64,000 nucleotides of DNA, taken from Nocardioides xinjiangensis. GTDB lineage: Bacteria > Actinomycetota > Actinomycetes > Propionibacteriales > Nocardioidaceae. The notes beneath the pieces were generated by a model. It worked only from the letters and a program-made list of their open reading frames with translations, made no database searches and had not been told where the DNA came from. Position numbers and translations under genes: made by a program. Below are positions 1 through 10,548 of this stretch, one piece after another (positions within the stretch are counted from its first letter, which is position 1; the number at the start of each line of letters is the position of its first letter). The stretch covers positions 1-64,000 of the forward strand of contig NZ_JAFMSY010000002.1 of the NCBI RefSeq assembly GCF_017916455.1. Reading direction: 5' to 3'.

Positions 1-82
1 CATACCGAACCCGGAAGTTAAGCCTTTCAGCGCCGATGGTACTGCAACCGAGAGGTTGTGGGAGAGTAGGACGCCGCCGGAC
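1..82 (+). rRNA. rrf: 5S ribosomal RNA, 3' part
   Basis: The first ~82 bases match the 3' two-thirds of an actinobacterial 5S rRNA: the CCGAACCCGGAAGTTAAGC loop, the GATGGTACTGC segment and the closing GGGAGAGTAGGACGCCGCC strand are all recognisable. The 5' end lies before the window, so 16S and 23S rRNA genes are expected upstream. The 3' end is placed by analogy with Streptomyces 5S and may be off by a few bases. Confidence 0.95.
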
Positions 83-92
83 ATACATTGTG

Positions 93-124
93 GAAGTGGG
101 GTCACCTTCGGGTGGCCCCACTTC
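93..124 (+). terminator. rrn operon terminator hairpin
   Basis: A 14-bp stem (arms 93-106 and 111-124, one G-T wobble) with a 4-nt loop lies about 10 bases after the 5S rRNA. The strength and position fit an intrinsic terminator of the ribosomal RNA operon. No long U-tract follows, which is normal for high-GC actinobacteria. Confidence 0.8.
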
Positions 125-267
125 TGCGTTTCCCGCGACCAGCCGCTGGTGGCCCATGGCCATCAGCCGTCCACAGGGCACCGTCTGCCGGCGTCCTCCC
201 CAGGCGCCGGGCCGTCGCGGGCGCGGCTGTCGCACCCGACGACGAGGGTCGTCGCAGGAGGTGCACT

Positions 268-678
268 GTGACGAAGACACAGGACAGCAGAGACGACGAT
301 GCCGACGTCGTCGCCAACGAGGTACGACTGGTGGGCCGGATCAGCGGCGAGCCGACGACGGTCGAGCTGCCGAGCGGCGACACGCTCGTGACGTTCCGGA
401 TCTCGGTGCCGCGTGGCGCCGCGGCGAAGGGATCGGCGGACCCGCGCGCAAGCGGGCCGGCCAGTGGTTCCGCGGCACGCAGGGTGGACTCGGTGCCTTG
501 CACCGCCTGGGCCGCCCGGCTGCGTCGCAGCATCGCCACCTGGCGCGCGGGGGACCTGGTGGAGGTGACCGGCGCCGTGCGCTGTCGCTTCTACCAGGCG
601 GCCGGAGCGACTCGCTCCCGCGTCGAGGTCGAGGCGACCGCCGCGAGGATCATGCGTCGTTCATCGGCCGCATCATGA
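268..678 (+). CDS. Single-stranded DNA-binding protein, short form
   Basis: A 136-residue OB-fold protein of the SSB family. Visible features are the strand VRLVGRISGEPTTVELPSG, the VTFRISVPR strand, the CTAWAARL segment and the GDLVEVTGAVRCRFY segment. The GTG at 268 is chosen because AGGAGG at 256-261 sits at ideal spacing; upstream extension gives junk. It ends in a basic MRRSSAAS tail and lacks the acidic DDDIPF-type tip with which housekeeping SSBs recruit partner proteins, so it is probably an accessory SSB rather than the essential replication copy. Its last 29 bases overlap the convergent DUF1015 gene. Family assignment is by motif only. Confidence 0.75.
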   Translation: MTKTQDSRDDDADVVANEVRLVGRISGEPTTVELPSGDTLVTFRISVPRGAAAKGSADPRASGPASGSAARRVDSVPCTAWAARLRRSIATWRAGDLVEVTGAVRCRFYQAAGATRSRVEVEATAARIMRRSSAAS

Positions 679-1765
679 CGCCCAGGCTGGGCTTGGGCTG
701 GAAGGACGTGGCCTTCTCTGGCAGCAGCCCGCCGGACTCGACGAGTGCGCGCACCTGCTCGAAGTCGGGGCTGGGCAGGAGCACCGCCGGCGCGGTGGGC
801 GACGCAGCCTCGAGCGCCTCCTCGACGCTGTGGTGGTGCTGGATGCGGGTGACCGGCACGGCGAGACCGGCCAGGACCCGGTGATGGAGCCAGGACACGG
901 CGGCCTCGCGCTCCAGCTCGAGCGGTTCCACCGTGCGCCAGGTGTCGCCGTCGGTGATCACCAGGTGCGTGCTGTCGAGCGCGTTCAACGCCTCGTGGCG
1001 GTCCTGCGCCGCCACGACCGCGCCAGCCCCCTCCGCCGCCGACGTCAGCTCGTCGACGGAGGTGCCGGGCAGCGTGCGGTGGATCGCGCCGAGGAAGAGC
1101 GGTGTGTCGCGCTGGTCGACCAGCATGGCGAGACCGGCGTCCCAGGCGGTGCCCGGGTGCTGCTGCTGCAGGCGCAGGTAGGCGGCGTAGCGGTGGTGCC
1201 CGTCGGCGAGCAGGCAGCGGGTCTGGGCCAGCAGGTCGCAGACCGTGGCGATCAGCGCGTCGTCGCGGATCGCCCAGATGCGCTGCCGCTGACCGGTGCG
1301 GTCGAGGAAGCGCCAGTCCGGCGCCGTGCGAGCCACCTGCGCGACGATGTCGCGGAGGCCCTGCGGTCCGTCGTGCACGAGCAGGATCGGCGCCGGGTTC
1401 AGCTCCATCTGGAGCATGCGGTCGGCGAGCTCGCCGGCCTGCTCCGGGTGGATCGCCTCGTGCGGCCACACCGCTCGGTCAGCGAGGGTCTCCGCGCGCG
1501 CCGACACCCGCAGCGCGCCGACGAGACCACGCACCGTCAGCCCGCCGGACGTGTACTCGTGCAGGTAGAGGGCAGGCGCGCTGTCCGCGCTCGCGAGGCC
1601 GCGCTCGATCCACTGCGTCAGCCGCGCGGCGACGTCGCGGTAGGGTCGCGCAAGGGCCCGGGCGGAAGCCGGGTCACCCACGCGCGCCGGAGCGAGCATC
1701 AGCGCGCGGAACGGGAGGAGCTCCAGCGGCTTCGCCACGTAGGGCGGCACGACGGTGGAGTCCAT
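650..1765 (-). CDS. DUF1015 family protein
   Basis: A 371-residue cytosolic protein of the DUF1015 family, recognised from the N-terminal PPYVAKPLELLPFRALML block, the YLHEYTSGGLTVRGLVGALRV segment and the ADGHHRYAAYLRL motif, the last being the family signature. Members are widespread and often sit near serine or aromatic metabolism, but biochemical activity is not established, so none is assigned. The gene is convergent with the SSB gene and overlaps it by 29 bases. It is divergent from the HAD phosphatase, with only 48 bp between starts. Length is close to what is usual for the family. Confidence 0.8.
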   Translation of the reverse strand: MDSTVVPPYVAKPLELLPFRALMLAPARVGDPASARALARPYRDVAARLTQWIERGLASADSAPALYLHEYTSGGLTVRGLVGALRVSARAETLADRAVWPHEAIHPEQAGELADRMLQMELNPAPILLVHDGPQGLRDIVAQVARTAPDWRFLDRTGQRQRIWAIRDDALIATVCDLLAQTRCLLADGHHRYAAYLRLQQQHPGTAWDAGLAMLVDQRDTPLFLGAIHRTLPGTSVDELTSAAEGAGAVVAAQDRHEALNALDSTHLVITDGDTWRTVEPLELEREAAVSWLHHRVLAGLAVPVTRIQHHHSVEEALEAASPTAPAVLLPSPDFEQVRALVESGGLLPEKATSFQPKPSLGVMMRPMNDA

Positions 1766-1813
1766 CGGAGCATCGTAGGGGGACGCTCGTCACGGTCCGG
1801 GAAGGGGTGGAGC

Positions 1814-2833
1814 ATGCTCGAGGAGTCCACGACCCCTCTCGTGCAGGCGCACGACCTGGTCATGTTCGACCTCGACGGGGTCGTCTACGTCGGCGGTCAC
1901 GCCGTCGACGGCGTGGGTGAGCGCATCGACCGCATCCGGCGCACCGGCCGGCACGTCGCGTTCGTGACCAACAACGCCTCGCGCACCCCTGCCCAGGTGG
2001 CGCGAAAGCTCCGCGGCGTGGGCGTCGAGGCGACGGCGAGCGACGTGGTGACGTCGGCGCAGGCCGCCGCCCGTCTGCTCGCCGAGCAGCACGGCGCAGG
2101 CGCGAGGGTGCTCGTGCTCGGCGGCGAAGGGCTGCGCGTCGCGCTAGTCGACGCGGGCCTCGAACCGGTCACGGACGCCGACGGTGCTGTCGCGGTGGCG
2201 AGCGGCTACGGCCCCGACGTCCGGTGGCGCGACATCATGCGGGTGGCGACGCTCGTGCGCAACGGGTTGCCCTACGTGGCCAGCAACGCAGACTTCACGG
2301 TTCCGACGCCCGACGGCCTCGCGCCGGGCCACGGTGTGCTCGTCCGGGCGATCACCGGCTTCGCCGGCGTCGCGGCCACGGTCGCCGGCAAGCCGGAGCG
2401 GCCCCTCATGGAGGAGACGGTCCGGCGCGTCGGCGGCGAGCGGCCGATCATGGTCGGCGACCGCCTCGACACCGACATCCAGGGCGCGCACGCGGTCGGG
2501 ATCCCGTCGCTGCTCGTGCTCACCGGAGTGACGTGGCTGGAGGAGCTCGCCGCGGCCGCTCCCGGGCTGAGGCCGACCCACCTGTCGCCGACGCTCGAGG
2601 GGCTCTTCGAGCCGCACCCGGTCCCCACGGTCGTCGACCGCGACGTCCGGCTCGGTGGGTGGAACGGAAGGGTCGAGACGGGCCGCCTCCACGTCACCGG
2701 TGACGGCGACGACGCCGACTGGTGGCGGGTCGCGGTGACCGCGTGCTGGCTGCACCTCGACGCCACCGGGACGCCGGCCGACGTCTCCGACACGACTCCG
2801 CCCGCACCGGTGCGGACGCTGGGCGCCGAGTAG
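1814..2833 (+). CDS. HAD-IIA family sugar phosphatase
   Basis: A 339-residue HAD hydrolase of the NagD/p-nitrophenylphosphatase-like IIA subfamily. Motif I is FDLDGVVYVGG with nucleophile Asp19 and acid Asp21; FVTNNASRTP is motif II; AGKPERP carries the motif III Lys; MVGDRLDTDIQGA supplies the Mg-binding acidic residues. The ATG at 1814 follows a GGAAGGGG ribosome site. It occupies the position of M. tuberculosis Rv1692, a glycerol 3-phosphate phosphatase. The ~70-residue C-terminal extension after the catalytic core (GGWNGRVETGRLHVTG onwards) is also seen in actinobacterial homologues. The substrate is inferred only by analogy. Confidence 0.85.
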   Translation: MLEESTTPLVQAHDLVMFDLDGVVYVGGHAVDGVGERIDRIRRTGRHVAFVTNNASRTPAQVARKLRGVGVEATASDVVTSAQAAARLLAEQHGAGARVLVLGGEGLRVALVDAGLEPVTDADGAVAVASGYGPDVRWRDIMRVATLVRNGLPYVASNADFTVPTPDGLAPGHGVLVRAITGFAGVAATVAGKPERPLMEETVRRVGGERPIMVGDRLDTDIQGAHAVGIPSLLVLTGVTWLEELAAAAPGLRPTHLSPTLEGLFEPHPVPTVVDRDVRLGGWNGRVETGRLHVTGDGDDADWWRVAVTACWLHLDATGTPADVSDTTPPAPVRTLGAE

Positions 2834-2836
2834 GCT
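2831..2836 (+). promoter_or_regulatory. -10 element for leaderless small-protein/tlyA transcript
   Basis: TAGGCT matches the actinobacterial TANNNT -10 and lies exactly 7 nt before the ATG at 2844, the geometry of a leaderless transcript. Its first three bases are the stop codon of the upstream phosphatase gene. Confidence 0.55.
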
Positions 2837-2843
2837 CGCCGCC

Positions 2844-3146
2844 ATGGACGACCGCGACGAGTCGACGTACGCCGAGGGGGCGGGCCCTGTCGGTTCCGGG
2901 GGCGCTGCCGCCGCCGGTGCGGGCGCGGCCGACACCGTGGGCGGCTCCGGTCCCCGTCCGGTCGACCACGAGCCCACGGGCGTCGAGGCGGTGGACCGGG
3001 TGCTCGCCGAGGTCTCGTCCGTCGTGGACGCGCCGGTCGGCGACCACGTCGCGGTGTTCGAGCGGGCCCACGAGGAGCTGCGGCGCGCGCTCGACGCCCG
3101 CCCCGACGCGGCGCGCCCGGGGTCGGGCGCCGACCAGGACGCCTGA
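2844..3146 (+). CDS. Small conserved actinobacterial protein (Rv1693 position)
   Basis: A 100-residue protein between the HAD phosphatase and tlyA, where M. tuberculosis has the small ORF Rv1693. The first half is Gly/Ala-rich and looks disordered. The second half (VDRVLAEVSSVVDAPVGDHVAVFERAHEELRRAL) is predicted to be helical and is the part conserved in homologues as I recall them. No catalytic motif or membrane segment is visible. A leaderless promoter precedes it and only 6 bases separate it from tlyA, so it should be cotranscribed with tlyA-nadK-recN. Function unknown. Confidence 0.7.
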   Translation: MDDRDESTYAEGAGPVGSGGAAAAGAGAADTVGGSGPRPVDHEPTGVEAVDRVLAEVSSVVDAPVGDHVAVFERAHEELRRALDARPDAARPGSGADQDA

Positions 3147-3152
3147 GCCGTC

Positions 3153-3992
3153 GTGCCGCCGAGACGACTGCGCCTGGACCAGGAGCTCGTCCGTCGTGGC
3201 CTCGCGCGCTCGCGCGAGCACGCCAGCGAGCTGGTGGCGGCCGGCAGGGTGAGCGTCTCGGGCGCACCGGCGACCAAGCCGGCGACCGGGGTCACGACCG
3301 ATGTGGCCATCGTGGTGCGCGAGGACCCGACGACGGTGGACTACGTGTCGCGCGGCGGGCACAAGCTCGCCGGCGCCCTCGAGGCCTTCGCCGCCCACGG
3401 CCTGCGCGTCGAGGGCAAGCGCTGCCTCGATGCCGGCGCGTCGACGGGCGGGTTCACCGATGTGCTGCTGCGGGCCGGTGCGCGCGAGGTCGTCGCCGTC
3501 GACGTCGGCTACGGACAGCTCGCATGGTCGCTGCAGAGCGACGACCGGGTGCAGGTGCACGACCGGACCAACATCCGCGAGCTCACCCTCGACGTCGTGG
3601 GGGAGCCCGTGGACCTGGTGGTCGGCGACCTCTCGTTCATCTCCCTTGCCCTGGTGCTCGACCCCCTGCTGTCCTTGACCCGTCCCGACGGCGAGCTGGC
3701 GCTGATGGTGAAGCCGCAGTTCGAGGTCGGCAAGGACCGGGTCGGGAAGGGCGGTGTCGTGCGCGACCTGGGCCTGCGCGCCGAGGCCGTCACGACGGTG
3801 GCCGAGCTCGCCGCCCAGCGCGGGTGGGGCGCGGTGGCGGTGACGGTGAGCCCGCTCCCGGGACCCTCCGGCAACGTGGAGTTCTTCCTGCTGCTGCGCC
3901 GCGGCCCGGCGCACATCGGGGCGGCAGACGTGCGCGCCGAGGTCGAGCGCGCCGCCTCGCTGGGGGTGGCGGGTGAGAGGGTGGAGCAGTGA
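3153..3992 (+). CDS. tlyA: TlyA family rRNA (cytidine-2'-O)-methyltransferase
   Basis: A 279-residue protein with an N-terminal S4 RNA-binding domain (RLRLDQELVRRGLARSREHA, residues ~4-60) joined to an FtsJ-like SAM methyltransferase whose binding loop is CLDAGASTGGFTDVLL. The family 2'-O-methylates C1409 of 16S and C1920 of 23S rRNA; in mycobacteria this modification is needed for capreomycin sensitivity. The GTG start at 3153 gives the standard length. It overlaps nadK by GTGA (3989-3992), indicating translational coupling. Gene order matches Rv1694-Rv1696. Confidence 0.95.
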   Translation: MPPRRLRLDQELVRRGLARSREHASELVAAGRVSVSGAPATKPATGVTTDVAIVVREDPTTVDYVSRGGHKLAGALEAFAAHGLRVEGKRCLDAGASTGGFTDVLLRAGAREVVAVDVGYGQLAWSLQSDDRVQVHDRTNIRELTLDVVGEPVDLVVGDLSFISLALVLDPLLSLTRPDGELALMVKPQFEVGKDRVGKGGVVRDLGLRAEAVTTVAELAAQRGWGAVAVTVSPLPGPSGNVEFFLLLRRGPAHIGAADVRAEVERAASLGVAGERVEQ

Positions 3993-4939
3993 CCACCCAG
4001 AGCCCCCCGCGGCGCGTCCTCGTGCTCGCGCACACCGGTCGGACGGACGCACGTGACGTCGCGCGGGCCTGCGTGCAGGCACTCACCACCCAAGGCATCG
4101 CCGTCCGGCTGCTCGAGGACGAGGCGGCCGACCTCGGCCTCGAGCCGTGCGACGGGCTCCTGGAGGTCACGCGGCACGACGACGCCCCCGGGGAGGGTTG
4201 CGAGCTGGTGCTGGTCATCGGCGGCGACGGGTCGATCCTGCGGGCCGCGGAGCTGACGCGCGAGACCAGCACCCCGTTGCTGGGCGTGAACCTGGGCCAC
4301 GTCGGGTTCCTGGCCGAGGCCGAGCAGGACCACGTGGACTCCACGATCAGCTCGATCGTCGACCGCGACTACACCGCCGAGGACCGGCTGACCCTGGACG
4401 TGCGGGTGCTGGTCGGCAACGACGAGAAGTTCGCGACCTTCGCGCTCAACGAGGCGAGCGTGGAGAAGGCCGCCCGCGAGCGGATGCTCGAGGTGGTCGT
4501 GGAGGTCGACGGCCGTCCGCTCTCGAGGTGGGGCTGCGACGGCGTCGTGTGCGCGACCCCGACGGGCTCGACCGCCTACAACTTCAGTGCCGGCGGACCG
4601 GTCGTGTGGCCCGAGGTCGAGGCGCTGCTGATGGTGCCGCTGAGTGCGCACGCGCTGTTCGCGCGGCCGATGGTGGTGGCCCCGACCTCGGTGCTCGCCG
4701 TCGAGGTGCTGTCCAACACCGAGGGGTCCGGCGTGCTCTGGTGCGACGGCCGCCGTACGGTCGACCTCCCGCCCGGCGCGCGCATCGAGGTGCGCCGCGG
4801 GGCCCGTCCGGTGCGGCTCGCGCGCCTGCAGCAGGCGCCGTTCACCGACCGCCTGGTCGCGAAGTTCGACCTGCCGGTCGAGGGCTGGCGGGGCGCCGCC
4901 GAGCGCCGGCGCCGCGACGGAGGGGAGAGCGATGCTTGA
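3989..4939 (+). CDS. nadK: NAD kinase
   Basis: A 316-residue ATP-NAD kinase that makes NADP from NAD. Family motifs are present in order: VIGGDGSILRA (the GGDG catalytic motif), NLGHVGFLAEAE, FALNEASVEK and ATPTGSTAYNFSAGGP. The start GTG overlaps the tlyA stop and the 3' end overlaps recN by 8 bp, so the three genes form a tight operon. Length is normal for actinobacterial PpnK; the C-terminal ~20 residues (GAAERRRRDGGESDA) are a low-complexity extension. Confidence 0.95.
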   Translation: MTTQSPPRRVLVLAHTGRTDARDVARACVQALTTQGIAVRLLEDEAADLGLEPCDGLLEVTRHDDAPGEGCELVLVIGGDGSILRAAELTRETSTPLLGVNLGHVGFLAEAEQDHVDSTISSIVDRDYTAEDRLTLDVRVLVGNDEKFATFALNEASVEKAARERMLEVVVEVDGRPLSRWGCDGVVCATPTGSTAYNFSAGGPVVWPEVEALLMVPLSAHALFARPMVVAPTSVLAVEVLSNTEGSGVLWCDGRRTVDLPPGARIEVRRGARPVRLARLQQAPFTDRLVAKFDLPVEGWRGAAERRRRDGGESDA

Positions 4940-6704
4940 GGAGCTGCGCATCAGCCAGCTCGGCGTCATCGAGTCGTCCACGCTGGAGCTCGGGCCCGGT
5001 CTCACGGTCATCACCGGCGAGACCGGCGCGGGCAAGACGATGGTCGTCACCGCGTTGGGCCTGTTGCTCGGCGGCCGGGCCGACTCGGGTGCCGTGCGCT
5101 CGGGCGCCCGGCAGGCGCGGGTCGAGGGCGTGGTGGCGACCGGCTCCCTCACCGGGTTCCGGGAGGCGGTCGAGCAGGTTGGGGGCGAGGTCGAGGACGG
5201 CGGCGTCGTGCTGGCGCGCAACGTGGCGGCGCAGGGCCGCTCGCGCGCGTGGGTCGGTGGGGCGTCGGTGCCGGTGACCACGCTGGCCGAGGTGGCCGAG
5301 CCGCTGGTGGCGGTGCACGGCCAGTCGGACCAGCACCGGCTGCTCAGGCCCGGGGCGCAGCGCGCCGCCCTGGACCGCTTCGGTGGCGCGGCGCTCGCCG
5401 AGACGGCGGCGGCCTACGGCCACCGGTGGGCCGAGCTGGCCGCGACCGAGCGCACGCTCGCCGAGGTCGTGGGCTCGGCGCGCGAGCGGGCGCGCGAGGC
5501 CGACCAGCTCAGGTTCGGGCTCGGCGAGGTCGAGGCGGTCGACCCGCGACCGGGCGAGGACGCCGAGCTCGCCGCGGAGGAGACCCGGCTCGGGTTCGCC
5601 GACACGCTCCGCACCGCCGCCGAGACCGCGCGCGAGGCCCTGTCGAGCGAGGACGGCTCGACCGACGCGCTGGGCACCACCAGTGCCGCCCGCCAGGCCC
5701 TCGACGGCGTGCGCGAGCACGACGCCGCGGCCGGCGAGCTCGCCGACCGGCTCGCCGAGCTCGGCCACCTGCTGGTCGACGTGGCCGGCGACGTGGCCTC
5801 CTACGCCGCCTCGCTGGAGACCGACCCGGCCCGCCTGGCGGCCGTGTCGGAGCGGCGGGCGGCGCTCACCGCGCTGACCCGGAAGTACGGCGAGACGATC
5901 GACGAGGTGCTGGCCTGGGCCGAGGAGGGCGCCAAGCGTCTGCTCGACCTCGAGGACACCGACGGCCGGATCAGCGAGCTCCAGGCGCGGCGCGACCGGC
6001 TGCGGGCCGAGCTGGGTGACCTGGCGTCGACCTTGTCGCGGCAGCGCGCCGCAGCCGCGGAGCGGCTCGGCGCAGCCGTCAGCGACGAGCTCACCTCGCT
6101 CGCGATGCCCCATGCCGTCGTCACGGTCGCGGTGACCCAGCAGGAGACCCCCGCCCCGGAGGTGCCGGCGGGTCCGCAGCTGCTCGTCGACGGCCGCTGG
6201 GTCCGGGCCAGCGCGCACGGCGTCGACGACGTGGAGCTCCTCCTCGCCGCCAACACGGGCGCCGACCCGCGGCCGCTGCACAAGGGCGCGTCGGGCGGCG
6301 AGCTCTCGCGGGTGATGCTCGCGCTCGAGGTGTCGCTGGCCGAGACCGGGTCGGTGCCGACGTTCGTGTTCGACGAGGTCGACGCCGGTGTCGGCGGCAG
6401 GGCGGCGATCGAGGTCGGCCGGCGGCTGGCCGCGCTGGCCCGTACCTCCCAGGTCCTGGTCGTGACCCATCTGCCGCAGGTCGCGGCGTACGCCGACCGC
6501 CACGTCGTGGTCCACAAGGCGAGCGACGGTTCGGTGACCACCTCCGGGCTGGTCGCCCTGTCCGAGGAGGACCGCGAGCGCGAGCTGTCGCGGATGCTCG
6601 CCGGCGTCGAGGACTCCGACAGCGCCCGGGCGCACGCCCGGGAGCTGCTCGACGCCGCCGCGCCCGAGCGGGCGTGCCTCCCCGAGGGGCGGGGTCGCGG
6701 CTGA
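4932..6704 (+). CDS. recN: DNA repair protein RecN
   Basis: A 590-residue SMC-like ATPase acting early in double-strand break repair. Walker A is GETGAGKT near residues 30-37, the ABC signature is SGGELSRVMLALEV, and Walker B is FVFDEVDAGVGGRAA, with a central Ala/Glu/Arg-rich region predicted as the coiled coil. The ATG at 4932 overlaps the nadK stop and gives the canonical N-terminus MLEELRISQLGVIESS. An AGGGGAGAG ribosome site lies just upstream. No LexA box was recognised nearby; expression is probably from the tlyA operon. Confidence 0.95.
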   Translation: MLEELRISQLGVIESSTLELGPGLTVITGETGAGKTMVVTALGLLLGGRADSGAVRSGARQARVEGVVATGSLTGFREAVEQVGGEVEDGGVVLARNVAAQGRSRAWVGGASVPVTTLAEVAEPLVAVHGQSDQHRLLRPGAQRAALDRFGGAALAETAAAYGHRWAELAATERTLAEVVGSARERAREADQLRFGLGEVEAVDPRPGEDAELAAEETRLGFADTLRTAAETAREALSSEDGSTDALGTTSAARQALDGVREHDAAAGELADRLAELGHLLVDVAGDVASYAASLETDPARLAAVSERRAALTALTRKYGETIDEVLAWAEEGAKRLLDLEDTDGRISELQARRDRLRAELGDLASTLSRQRAAAAERLGAAVSDELTSLAMPHAVVTVAVTQQETPAPEVPAGPQLLVDGRWVRASAHGVDDVELLLAANTGADPRPLHKGASGGELSRVMLALEVSLAETGSVPTFVFDEVDAGVGGRAAIEVGRRLAALARTSQVLVVTHLPQVAAYADRHVVVHKASDGSVTTSGLVALSEEDRERELSRMLAGVEDSDSARAHARELLDAAAPERACLPEGRGRG

Positions 6705-6719
6705 GACCATGGCGCGGTC

Positions 6720-7915
6720 ATGAAGTTCGCAGTCCGCTCCCGCCCAGCCCCCGGCCGCCCCGGCGTCCAGGGCCCCGCCCGGATCCACCGCCGCACGGCC
6801 AGCGTCCTCGGTCGTGTGCGCGCCGGTGACGTCGCGGTCCTCGACCACCTCGACATGGACCGCGACACCGCCCAGGCGCTCGTCGACGCCGGCGTCGTCG
6901 CGGTGGTCAACGCCGGCCCGATGATCTCGGGCCGGTACCCCAACCTGGGGCCACGACTCCTCGTCGACGCGGGTGTCGTCGTCGTCGACAGCGCCGGCCC
7001 CGAGATCTTCGACCGGGTCAAGGACGGCACCCGCCTCCGCATCGACGGGGGAGTGGTGCACGCGGGGGACACGCTGGTCGCGCCAGCCCGCGAGCTCACA
7101 CCCGACCTGGTCCGCTCCGAGATGGACAAGGCGCGCTCCGGCCTCGCCGCCCAGCTCGAGAGCTTCACCCACAACAGCACCGAGTTCCTCCGGCGCGAGC
7201 AGGACCTGCTGCTGCACGGGCACGGGGTGCCGCAGACCGCCACCGAGATGGCCGGGCGACCGGTCGTCGTGGCGGTGCGCTCCCACGGCTGGGAGCAGGA
7301 GCTGCGCGGCATCAAGGCGTTCGTCCGCGAGCAGCGTCCGGTGCTCGTCGGCGTCGACCGGGGAGCCGACGCCCTCGCCGGCGCCGGGCACCGGCCCGAC
7401 GTGGTCGTCGTGACCGGGGGCACCGACGACCTGCCGGCCGCGTCGGTGCTGCGCAAGGCACGCGACGTGGTCGTCCTCGTCGAGCGCGGCGCCCCCCGCA
7501 GCGCCACCGAGCAGTTCGAGCGGCTCGGCATCCGTCCCCTGCGCTTCGAGACCACCGCGACCACCGAGGACGCCGCCCTGCTGCTCGCCTCGGCGCGCGA
7601 GGCGTCCCTGATCGTCGGCGTCGGGATGCACGCGACCCTCCACGAGTTCCTCGACCGACGCCGCGCCGGCCTCGCCAGCACGTTCCTGACCCGCCTCAAG
7701 CTCGGCCCCGACCTCGTCGACGCCGCCGCCGTGCCGCGCCTGTACGACGGCGCGGTGCGCCCGCGCCACCTGGCCGGCGCGCTCGCGGCGGGCGTGCTCA
7801 CCCTTGCGGCGGCCGTCAGCGTGACCCCGGCCGGCCAGCAGTGGGTCGACGAGGCCTCGCCGGCCGTCACCCGCACCACGTCCGACCTGATCGACAACGT
7901 CCGAGGAATCCTCCC

Positions 7916-7919
<4 letters not shown>
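6720..7919 (+). CDS. steA: SteA, cytokinetic ring / daughter-cell separation protein
   Basis: A 399-residue homologue of Rv1697 and Corynebacterium SteA. Visible features are the AVVNAGPMISGRYPNLGPRLL segment, a thiamin-pyrophosphokinase-like Rossmann core (VVVTGGTDDLPAASV) and one C-terminal transmembrane helix (HLAGALAAGVLTLAAAVSVTPAG, residues ~350-372). In Corynebacterium, SteA and SteB act together at the septum to control wall hydrolysis during cell separation. The two genes overlap here by GTGA (7916-7919), in line with a joint role. The start ATG is 15 bases after recN. Confidence 0.9.
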
Positions 7920-10515
<2,596 letters not shown>

Positions 10516-10519
10516 CGTC

Positions 10520-10548
10520 CCCGGCTTAGGACCTGGGTCGGAGCCGGG
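10520..10548. terminator. Possible bidirectional terminator between pyrG and pepN
   Basis: Complementary 7-nt arms CCCGGCT (10520-10526) and AGCCGGG (10542-10548) with a 15-nt loop fill the 33-bp gap between two convergent genes. There is no U-tract, so the call rests on position and stem alone. Confidence 0.35.

Noticed and set aside
830..1813. Long plus-strand frame opposite the DUF1015 gene, continuing into the HAD phosphatase
   Set aside because: It is the GC-rich antisense shadow of a gene with clear family motifs; the phosphatase has its own ATG and ribosome site at 1814.
4842..7769. Long minus-strand frame opposite recN and steA
   Set aside because: No domain or sensible composition; recN and steA motifs on the plus strand are intact.
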